42,998 nucleotides of DNA from an uncultured Pirellulaceae bacterium (GTDB taxonomy: Bacteria; Planctomycetota; Planctomycetia; Pirellulales; Pirellulaceae), in contig CALHZT010000252.1 of assembly GCA_938040995.1 (NCBI GenBank), forward strand, positions 1-42,998. The letters run 5' to 3'. The notes beneath the pieces were generated by a model. The model ran no database searches and was not told the DNA's origin. It worked only from the letters and a program-made list of their open reading frames with translations. Positions 34,207-41,364 of the stretch are shown here, piece after piece. Position 1 is the stretch's first letter; each line of letters starts with the position of its first letter. A program made the position numbers and the translations under genes.

Positions 34207-34968
34207 ATGCCGAACAACGTCGCTCACTATCAGAAGTTGATCGAAATGACGCGGTACTACCCATACGATGGCGCTACGGACAAAATTGGCGGCTATCTGG
34301 AATTGGGACCGGGACGCCACTGGATTACTGGCCTGCGCGTTTATACGCGAACTGCAATCAAGTGCCATCCTCACGCGATCATTTCCAATGACGGGTCGGG
34401 TCCAACGATTAATAGCGTAGGCACGACAAGCGAAGTCCAGGTTAGCGGTGGGCTATGGACCGGAAATGAACGACTTTGGAATCATGATCACCAGGGAGAA
34501 GGGCGATCTCTTTCCGAATGCATCTTCGACCGGATGAATGTTCAAACCACCGTCGGCTGGCGGCTCAACAGCACCCATCGTTGTAAGTTTCGTGATATCA
34601 ACGCGGCATGCCGGGGCCCCGTTTACTTCTTCGATACGACTCATCAATCAAATGCGAACATCATTGAGGACGGAAATCTTCAGGCGTCCGCGAGCGCCGC
34701 GATTGTTCTCCATCATGGTGTCGCCAACGTTATCAGCTGTCGAATCGAAGCGTTTCTCCCTTCCGCTGAACCGGCGATTCTTCTTGGCCAGCGATCTCGA
34801 TTCACCAAAATCAGAGACGTATACATGGAAAACCTCAATCGCCCGCACGCCGTCGCTGGTAGCGGTTCAGCCTTGATCGAAGGATGCTACGCCGCCCACG
34901 GAACGACTTCTGGTCCGACAGTCGACCTGGGAGACTGGACCGGGGCGAATAATCTGGGATTCGTTTAG
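34207..34968 (+). CDS. Beta-helix-like (pectate-lyase-fold) hypothetical protein
   Basis: This 253-aa protein has no signal peptide. Its short alternating strands with Asn, Ser and Gly turns (CHPHAIISNDGSGPTINSVGTTSEVQVSGG, RCKFRDINAACRGPVYFFDTTHQSNANIIEDGNLQ, AAIVLHHGVANVISCRIEAF) suggest a right-handed parallel beta-helix such as those of polysaccharide lyases, epimerases and phage tailspikes. No catalytic motif is recognised. A strong ribosome-binding site (GAGGGAAGC before ATG) supports the start. The neighbours are unrelated (GNAT upstream, aldo/keto reductase convergent downstream). It could be a truncated or cytoplasmic member, or an exported protein using another route. Confidence 0.7.
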   Translation: MPNNVAHYQKLIEMTRYYPYDGATDKIGGYLELGPGRHWITGLRVYTRTAIKCHPHAIISNDGSGPTINSVGTTSEVQVSGGLWTGNERLWNHDHQGEGRSLSECIFDRMNVQTTVGWRLNSTHRCKFRDINAACRGPVYFFDTTHQSNANIIEDGNLQASASAAIVLHHGVANVISCRIEAFLPSAEPAILLGQRSRFTKIRDVYMENLNRPHAVAGSGSALIEGCYAAHGTTSGPTVDLGDWTGANNLGFV

Positions 34969-35023
34969 AAGGCGTCTAGCTGCGAACCATTCGTTTGCAT
35001 TGAGATCAGTGACGAGAAATTAC

Positions 35024-35983
35024 TCACCCAAGCAACGCCGTGATCTCTGCAAGATCTTCCTGCGAAAGCTTCCAGTCGCCAGCGGCAGCTGTTGCTTTTA
35101 TCTGATCGGGCCGCCGGGCACCGACGATAGCCGACGTTACCGCCGAATGACTTAGTACCCAGGCAATCGCCAGCTGAGCCAGAGAACGTTCGTTTCGTTC
35201 AGCAATTGGCTTGAGCCGTTCGACAAGTGCAAGGTGTCCTTCGAGCTTTGGTGACTGGAAATTCCGATCGTTGCAACGATGATCGGACGCGTCGAGCGAA
35301 TTCAGACGGGACTCATCGAATGCTCCCGTAAGCAGCCCCTTGTACATGGGGCTGTAACAAATGACGCCCACATTGTTCGATTCGCAGTAAGGCAGAATGT
35401 CCGATTCGATATTTCTGGTGATCATGCTGTACGGCGGTTGCAAAGAAGTCACCGGACCGATCGCTGCGACTCGCTCCAGCTGCTGTGCGTCAAAATTGGA
35501 AACACCGGCGTAGCGAATCTTGCCCTGCTCGCGAAGTTCGCACAATGCTGACCACGCCGCTTCAATATCCGTATCCGGCTTTGGCCAGTGGATTTGATAC
35601 AAGTCGATAACGTCGACGCCAAGCCGCTGAAGACTGTCTTCGACTTCGCGAAAGATTCCCTCTTTTGAAAGGTCGCCGGTGACGCTGCCGTCAGGCTGGT
35701 TGATTCGCCCGCATTTTGTCGCCACATACGGAGCTGGCAAACCAGCCGCTTTGGCCGCCGCGATCCCTTTCCCGACGGTCGTCTCCGAAGTCCCCGCTCC
35801 GTAGACAGGAGCCGTATCGATCCAGTTAATGCCACAATCCAGCGCGGCAACAACCGTATCAATCCCGTCTTTCTCTTCCTGTGGGCCCCATCCGTAGTCC
35901 CAATCACCACCGCCAATGGCCCACGTACCAAGTCCGATGGTCGTAAACTCCAGGTCGGATTCGCCAAGTCTTCGAGTTTCCAC
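35024..35983 (-). CDS. Aldo/keto reductase
   Basis: This 319-aa cytosolic NADPH-dependent oxidoreductase has the TIM-barrel AKR pattern: TTIGLGTWAIGG, GINWIDTAPVYGAGTSE, LGVDVIDLYQIHWPKPD and KIRYAGVSNF. The catalytic tetrad is Asp56, Tyr61, Lys90 (VATKCG) and His132. It interconverts aldehydes or ketones and alcohols; the substrate is not evident, and the sequence resembles general stress-protein or sugar aldo/keto reductases. The start is GTG, with AGGA five nt upstream. The gene is convergent with the beta-helix gene. Confidence 0.93.
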   Translation of the reverse strand: METRRLGESDLEFTTIGLGTWAIGGGDWDYGWGPQEEKDGIDTVVAALDCGINWIDTAPVYGAGTSETTVGKGIAAAKAAGLPAPYVATKCGRINQPDGSVTGDLSKEGIFREVEDSLQRLGVDVIDLYQIHWPKPDTDIEAAWSALCELREQGKIRYAGVSNFDAQQLERVAAIGPVTSLQPPYSMITRNIESDILPYCESNNVGVICYSPMYKGLLTGAFDESRLNSLDASDHRCNDRNFQSPKLEGHLALVERLKPIAERNERSLAQLAIAWVLSHSAVTSAIVGARRPDQIKATAAAGDWKLSQEDLAEITALLG

Positions 35984-36348
35984 AGTTTTCCTTTCGATGA
36001 GATCGGCACTACAAAAAAGTGGTAACCGTTCACGGATATTGACGTTTCAGCAGGTCCGGGAGGGTCAGGCACAAATAAAGAGTGCCACATTAGAGGAGCA
36101 AACGGCCACGGATTGCGCCACTGAATCTATCCAATATCTACAAATTTGTAATAGGGCGAAATAAATTGCCGGCGACCACGCATTTCGTCGTCGCGGAAAC
36201 GATGCACACCGTCGGACACCCCTCGAATTCAGGCCACTTTCGACTTCTTGGGTCTCTTTTCATACCGACTTGATTTAAAATAAGCTCCTTCGAACCTTGG
36301 ACTTAGAGATGTGACGACACCCTAGTCGCGAATCCAGATGAGGCACAA
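35984..36348. other. Divergent intergenic spacer with a dispersed repeat
   Basis: This spacer separates the aldo/keto reductase (minus) from the trypsin-like protease (plus). No gene is seen. It holds the solo repeat arm at 36021-36077 and must contain promoters for both flanking genes. Confidence 0.55.
36021..36077 (+). repeat. Dispersed intergenic repeat, single arm
   Basis: It begins GGTAACCGTTCACGGATATT and ends GGGTCAGGCACAAAT. It matches the inverted right arm of the palindromic element at 15383-15521 over about 56 bp with roughly seven or eight differences. The second arm is missing here, so this looks like a degenerate or half copy. Confidence 0.75.
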
Positions 36349-39147
36349 ATGAATCTTCAAGGAAGTTCCAACAAGCGGACGAATAAGCGGTCCAATGGAT
36401 CAAATTCAAGGACGCCATTCGTGCACGAACAGCTGGAAGCACGCTGCATGCTATCCGTTTCACCGGCGGGATTCGACGTCGCACCTGTCGATCCATCTTT
36501 GGCCGATTCGATTGAGCCAGTGATTCAACACCTCGCGAGCAGTCCAGATTCGGCGTTTCTCTTCGAAGGCAACTCTGACTTGCGATTTTTGGAAGTCGCA
36601 TCGGATGCCGGCGATACGTTGACCCGATTCCAACAGACAATCGATGGCATTCCAGTTTACAACGCATTCGTGACCGTTGTTCAAAATGACGACACGTCAG
36701 TCGAAGACGTCTTTAACCATGGTCGCCAATTCGCCACGACTTTGCCGACGACGGGAAATGGTCTCACGTCGTCTGCAGCCGAAACGATCGCCAATACCAG
36801 CGAATCGGACATCGCTTTCACCCACAGCAGCCTTGTCTGGTTTCCCACCGGAAATACGTTGACGCAGGCATGGCAAGTCAACGGTGCGTCGTATCCACTC
36901 GCTCCCTATTCGTTTGGCGACACCTTGACCATCGTTGGTCTGGACGCTGGCGAAATCCTCACCCATGAAAAACTGGATAGCGACTACCTTGGCCAGTTCG
37001 AATCGCATACGGGAATATTTCCGCGGATCGTCATTAACAATACGGTCGGCGCTGCGGGCTCGCGAGCTTACGCCGAACCGTTTGAAGCGGTCGTGTCACT
37101 CCCACAGGGTTGCTCGGGGACACTCATTACGCCGACGCTCGTCATCAGCGCGCGACACTGTGGTTCAACAAGTTCGGTGCGGTTCGGACCCAATGAGAAT
37201 GCGCCCATTCTGACATCGGCCGTATCTGCAACGACGTTCCCAGACGGTAACGGTTCACTGCTTGACGGTGGTGACGTCTCACTCCTTCGGCTTTCGCAAC
37301 CTGTTCCTGCAAGTGTGGCGACCCCGATGCGGCTGATTGAAGAAGGTGATCGCCTGGAAGGCCAGGTCGCGGCAACGATCGGATATGGCTTCAACGGTCT
37401 CGGTAGCAATGGCCATGGATTTTCATCCGACGGATTTCGTTGGGGCGGCGAGAACATTATTGATGTTTATGGCGCCCCTGTAGACGCTGGCGGTTCGAAT
37501 ATATTCTCTACCGACTTTGACAATGCATCCAATGCCGCCAACACGATTCCCGGCAGCGACGCGACGCCATTGGAGTTCGAAGCGACTACGGCTCCCGGCG
37601 ACAGTGGCGGGCCCTTATTGGTCCAGACCGAAGAAGGCGAGTGGGTGATCGCCGGCGTGCTCTCGGGTGGCACCACTAACGACAGCACCTACGGTGACAT
37701 TTCATGGTGGACTGGCGTGGCACCGTTTCGGGATGAAATCGAAGCCGCCGGAGGAGAATTTGTTGGCGGCGGACTTGGATCCGTCAGCCTGAATCAGGGA
37801 TTCTATTCCGACGGCGATGTAGCAATGATCACAGTCTTCGACAGCAATGCAGGAGCCACCGTCGAAGTCGAATTGACAACCGATTCAGGCGATGTGGAAA
37901 CGCTGACTCTCTCAAATACCCAGGGAGCAAGTTATTCCGGTTCTGTATCTATTTCGACGGATTCTGTGACTGCTGGCGACGGGACGTTGCAAGGATCAAT
38001 CAGCGACGAGATAGAGATTACGTACATTGACGTAGACGACGGGATTGGCGTTACCGGAACGAGGACGGCAACAGCCACGATTGCCAACTTCACCGAATAC
38101 GCGTCGAGTGATGTTCCATTCGACATTCTTGATAACCAGCGAATCTTCTCCGATATCGAGATTACTGACTCGGGCACTATCTCCGATGTCAATGTCCAGC
38201 TTGACATCACCCATACGTTTGTCGGCGACCTCCAGATCTTCCTCAATGGTCCAGATGGCAGCCGGATTACGCTCGTGGATCAAGCCGGCGGCGGCGGCAG
38301 CAACTTTGACAATACATTGCTTGATGACGAAGCACCGACGTCCGTCCAGTCGGGTGATGCTCCTTTCGCTGGCCAATTCTCACCGGTTGGCAGCCTTTCA
38401 ACGTTTGACGACATGTCTGTTACCGGCACGTGGACGCTGGAGATTGTAGACAATGCATTCCTGGATCAGGGATCCCTCGAAGGATGGAGCCTCTTTGTTG
38501 ATCTGGGCCATGATGCGGTAAGTAGCGACTTTAACGGCGACGGATTTCACGACTGCAACGACATCGACAGCCTCACCACGGTGATCGCCGCAGGCTCCAA
38601 TGATTTGAGCTTCGACGTCACGGGGGACGGTGTGGTTGATTCCGCAGATTTGGACGCATGGCTTTCCGACGCTGCGAACGCCAACGGGCTTCCGGGTCCG
38701 TACCTCGACGGTGATTTCAACCTCGATGGTTCCGTGGATGGATCGGACTTTAACATCTGGAATGAGAACAAGTTCACGGCTTCCTCAGCCTGGTGCGAAG
38801 GCGACTCGAACGCTGATGGCGCCGTTGATGGATCGGACTTTAATATCTGGAATGAAAACAAGTTCACGTCATCGTCGCGAGCACTTCCGGGCTCCCCAAC
38901 GTCGTTGATCAGCACAGGCAAGAGTCACGCCAGAAGTGCTCCAGCCGCTATTGAAACCGTTGCGCTCGAGGAAGCTCCAGTTGTACTGGTTGCTGCAAAT
39001 GTCGAATTCCAGCTTCCCACATTGGGCGAAGACCGGATTCGTCAACGCATCTCGCCGATTGACGCGGTATTCGCCGATTTGGCAGAGCTTGGCGACGAAC
39101 TCAATAGCGACGGAGTGCCTGGGCGGCTTTCGAGCCAGGAAGTGTGA
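36349..39147 (+). CDS. Secreted trypsin-like protease with P domain and dockerin-like C-terminus
   Basis: This 932-aa secreted protease carries the LEPR-type motif EQLEARCMLS (residues 27-36). A propeptide-like segment resembling the FTP/PepSY type (LRFLEVASDAGDTLTRFQQTIDGIPVYNAFVTV, 78-110) precedes a chymotrypsin-fold domain (about 240-470). The triad is His270 (VISARHCG, where most relatives have AAHC), Asp309 (GGDVSLLRL) and Ser419 (APGDSGGPLL). A beta domain and a proprotein-convertase P domain follow (DVNVQLDITHTFVGDLQIFL, GTWTLEIVDNAFLDQGSLEGWSLFV, about 590-725). Then come dockerin-like repeats with two copies of VDGSDFNIWNENKFT, encoded by near-identical DNA, and the tail ISPIDAVFADLAELGDEL. 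It probably degrades extracellular protein. Confidence 0.9.
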   Translation: MNLQGSSNKRTNKRSNGSNSRTPFVHEQLEARCMLSVSPAGFDVAPVDPSLADSIEPVIQHLASSPDSAFLFEGNSDLRFLEVASDAGDTLTRFQQTIDGIPVYNAFVTVVQNDDTSVEDVFNHGRQFATTLPTTGNGLTSSAAETIANTSESDIAFTHSSLVWFPTGNTLTQAWQVNGASYPLAPYSFGDTLTIVGLDAGEILTHEKLDSDYLGQFESHTGIFPRIVINNTVGAAGSRAYAEPFEAVVSLPQGCSGTLITPTLVISARHCGSTSSVRFGPNENAPILTSAVSATTFPDGNGSLLDGGDVSLLRLSQPVPASVATPMRLIEEGDRLEGQVAATIGYGFNGLGSNGHGFSSDGFRWGGENIIDVYGAPVDAGGSNIFSTDFDNASNAANTIPGSDATPLEFEATTAPGDSGGPLLVQTEEGEWVIAGVLSGGTTNDSTYGDISWWTGVAPFRDEIEAAGGEFVGGGLGSVSLNQGFYSDGDVAMITVFDSNAGATVEVELTTDSGDVETLTLSNTQGASYSGSVSISTDSVTAGDGTLQGSISDEIEITYIDVDDGIGVTGTRTATATIANFTEYASSDVPFDILDNQRIFSDIEITDSGTISDVNVQLDITHTFVGDLQIFLNGPDGSRITLVDQAGGGGSNFDNTLLDDEAPTSVQSGDAPFAGQFSPVGSLSTFDDMSVTGTWTLEIVDNAFLDQGSLEGWSLFVDLGHDAVSSDFNGDGFHDCNDIDSLTTVIAAGSNDLSFDVTGDGVVDSADLDAWLSDAANANGLPGPYLDGDFNLDGSVDGSDFNIWNENKFTASSAWCEGDSNADGAVDGSDFNIWNENKFTSSSRALPGSPTSLISTGKSHARSAPAAIETVALEEAPVVLVAANVEFQLPTLGEDRIRQRISPIDAVFADLAELGDELNSDGVPGRLSSQEV

Positions 39148-39172
39148 TTCAACCCAGCCGCTAATTCAGCCC

Positions 39173-39201
39173 AGCCGCTTTCTCATCGCGAGAACGCGGC
39201 T
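39173..39201 (+). terminator. Terminator-like hairpin after the trypsin-like protease
   Basis: AGCCGC (39173-39178) pairs with GCGGCT (39196-39201), extended inside by TCTC and GAGA, and is followed by GTATTTGTTTG. It is a moderate candidate. Confidence 0.5.
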
Positions 39202-39343
39202 GTATTTGTTTGATGCAACCCGGATTGGTCGGAGGCCTTTGGCTGCGAATCCTGGTCGGTGTCCGACAGACGTGTAGCGTCTCGGACGGCGTGAATCCCG
39301 GGCGAAAGAGACGAATTGACGCTACACCAAAGTTAAATGCGCT

Positions 39344-39862
39344 CTAGTGGCCAAGCTCATTCCGAATTCGCTCAGCCGTTCGAACTTCAACGAGCAGCGA
39401 TTCGGCGGCTTGATCGAGTGCGGTCTTTTCGCCATCGACGCTGGATTCTTCAATGGACGTCGCACCGTTCCCCGTGATGGCGCGATGAAGAGCCGCGTAA
39501 CCACGCATCAACGACTGGTTACCTCGCTGCCATTTGTCCATATAAGTCGTCAGCCGGTCAGCATTCCGCGACGTGAGAATACCGGGGAGAGAGTTCTCCA
39601 TCTTTGCCATTCCATCGGCCTGTGAGATTGCCGCATCACAAATCGCCTCTGCGAGATCCGCGAAGTCGTCAATCTGCAGTAGCGACGAATCGTTCTGTTC
39701 CATTCGCGAATCAAGATCCTCTTTCAATTTCGCAAACTCACGGAGCGTTTGCGCAATCTGTGGAGAACCGCTCACTTCCAACCTGGCTGATTCGCTCTCC
39801 ATTCGTTCGAGCAATCGAGCTTCATCCGACTGAGTCAGCGATTTGAAAAGTTTCTTGAACAT
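39344..39862 (-). CDS. Hypothetical coiled-coil protein
   Basis: This 172-aa protein has no recognised family. It is almost wholly helical and charged, with heptad-like stretches (ARLLERMESESARLEVSG, TLREFAKLKEDLDSRMEQ, AESLLVEVRTAERIRNELGH). There is no signal peptide or membrane span, so it is probably cytoplasmic. The N-terminal MFKKLFKSLTQSDEARLLE could be a short amphipathic helix for membrane attachment. It diverges from selenoprotein B (178 bp between starts), so the promoters share that spacer. A structural or regulatory role is possible but not supported further. Confidence 0.72.
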   Translation of the reverse strand: MFKKLFKSLTQSDEARLLERMESESARLEVSGSPQIAQTLREFAKLKEDLDSRMEQNDSSLLQIDDFADLAEAICDAAISQADGMAKMENSLPGILTSRNADRLTTYMDKWQRGNQSLMRGYAALHRAITGNGATSIEESSVDGEKTALDQAAESLLVEVRTAERIRNELGH

Positions 39863-40039
39863 TCTCGTTTGGTAGCATGATGAAGAGAAACTGGGACGTT
39901 CATTAGGACATGTATGGTACTCACTACTCCATCACCTAACCAGTCGCGGATTCGTGCGAAGCCGCCTCGAGAAGATTTTGCATTATCTAACGCATTCAGT
40001 AACATCAGGGCAGCAGCAGATCCTCAACAGGAACTCAAC

Positions 40040-41269
40040 ATGCGCCGTTCAGCACACCCCTTCGGTTTCGACTTTCGAGGCTTCTTTCAATCGATTCGGG
40101 CACACGCACCAGTGATTGTCATTGTTGCGACGCTTACCTGTTCATCGGCGATCGCGGGGGAATTCGATCTCGACGAGTTTGAGCAATTGCACCGATCGCT
40201 TGCCCCTGCGGCTGAAGCGTGGCAGTCGATACCTTGGCATTCCAATCTGACTTCGGCGCAGCTGGCAGCCATTGAACAGAACAAGCCCCTGTTTATCTGG
40301 GCAATGGACGGCCATCCACTGGGATGCACGTGAAACAACGGCGTGGTCGACCGTGCGTTGACCTTCTCAGATTCCGATATCGTTCGCATGCTGAAAAACG
40401 ACTTCATTCCGGTTGCCATCGACCAGTTTAACCAACGACAGCAGCGGGACGCTGAAGGAGATTTCTACCGGAAGATCGCAAAGCAGGGGCCCCGGGCAGA
40501 CTTCACCAAAACGACGCAGGGGCGATACGTCTGTACCGCGACGGGAAAATTGTTGGCCTACAACAACAATCGGGGGCCAGATAAGATCAAACGATTGATG
40601 CAAGAATCTCTGGAATCGTACAAGTCAGAATCGCTGACGGGCGCCGTTCCGATTGCTTCCAGTGAACGCGACGAGAGGTTCACGATTCAACCACCGAAAG
40701 ACGGGTTGATTCTTCGGGTCCACACGAAAGTCCTTGGCGGGTACGAACCGCGAACTGACTGGACGTCGACTTTTGTGACTGCGACCGGCCGCGACAATGT
40801 CTGGCTGACCAAAGATGAAGTATCAGCGATCGCTGCCGTGGCAGGTCACGGCGGAACATTCTCCGCAAAGCTCGCCCGGCGATTCGCCCGATGGCATTTC
40901 ATCGATAACACGCGAGGCGAACCGCATCGCTGGAGCAACGAAGAAGTCAGGCAAATTGACATACGAGTCGACAAGCAGGGGCTTCTAAGCGGTTCAGTTC
41001 ATCTTGAGACCGACGATGGCAAGCAGGGTTTCAAGGCAGAATTGCTTGGACGTGTCAAATCGTCGCAGAATGAAAATGGTGCGGCGATGATTACGCAGTT
41101 CGATGTCGTTGTGAAAGGCGAGTTTTGGGGGCAGGGCCGTTTCACGCATCACGGCCCAAAAGGAAAATTCCCCTTGGCGATTGGATTTCGAATCGCCGAT
41201 GGATCCGATCCGTCGGACAAGATCCCGCCGTATGGAACCAAAGGCTGGGCAGGTGCCTACTTCGAATGA
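40040..41269 (+). CDS. Candidate selenoprotein B: secreted thioredoxin-like protein with GCTU motif (Sec98)
   Basis: Read through one in-frame TGA (40331-40333), this is a 409-aa protein. ATG 40040 has AGGA nine nt upstream and gives a signal peptide (VIVIVATLTCSSAIAGE), so the longer frame from 39914 is rejected. Residues 60-170 look like a thioredoxin-like domain: LAAIEQNKPLFIWAMDGHPLGCT-U-NNGVVDR, then FSDSDIVRMLKNDFIPVAID, the same NKPLF...U...F layout as selenoprotein A. Cys96-Thr-Sec98 places Sec two residues after Cys, as CxU rather than CxxU, echoing the SCTU motif of deiodinases. The remaining 200 residues are beta-rich (TIQPPKDGLILRVHTKV, IDIRVDKQGLLSGSVHLETDDG) and not recognised. 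A SECIS-like hairpin follows the TGA. Sec probably performs peroxide, disulfide or other reductive chemistry outside the cytoplasm. It is convergent with selenoprotein C. Confidence 0.83.
40345..40363 (+). promoter_or_regulatory. Candidate bacterial SECIS hairpin of selenoprotein B
   Basis: GGTCGAC (40345-40351) pairs with GTTGACC (40357-40363): 7 bp with one G-U. The apical loop CGTGC (40352-40356) has G in the second position and starts 18 nt after the TGA. Alternative pairings involving CAACG and CGTTG (40336-40360) exist, so the exact fold is uncertain. Confidence 0.55.
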
Positions 41270-41311
41270 ACAACGACCGGCAAACTGTCGGCGGTTTCAC
41301 GATTGTCAATC

Positions 41312-41338
41312 TTGCGATCTTATATAAACAGATCGCAA
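41312..41338. terminator. Hairpin between convergent selenoprotein genes
   Basis: TTGCGATCT (41312-41320) and AGATCGCAA (41330-41338) form a perfect 9-bp stem with a 9-nt A/T-rich loop, placed between the two stop codons. It lacks a clear T-run on either strand; its position suggests bidirectional termination. Confidence 0.5.
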
Positions 41339-41364
41339 AACACCCAGGTCCTCCGGAGTCCTCC

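Noticed and set aside
39914-40039. Upstream extension of selenoprotein B to 39914
   Set aside because: The added 42 residues would sit in front of an evident signal peptide, and ATG 40040 has its own good ribosome-binding site.
40336-40360. Alternative SECIS fold using CAACG/CGTTG around a TGGTCGAC loop
   Set aside because: The loop would start only 10 nt after the TGA, closer than known bacterial SECIS loops; the 40345-40363 hairpin fits better. The two may compete.
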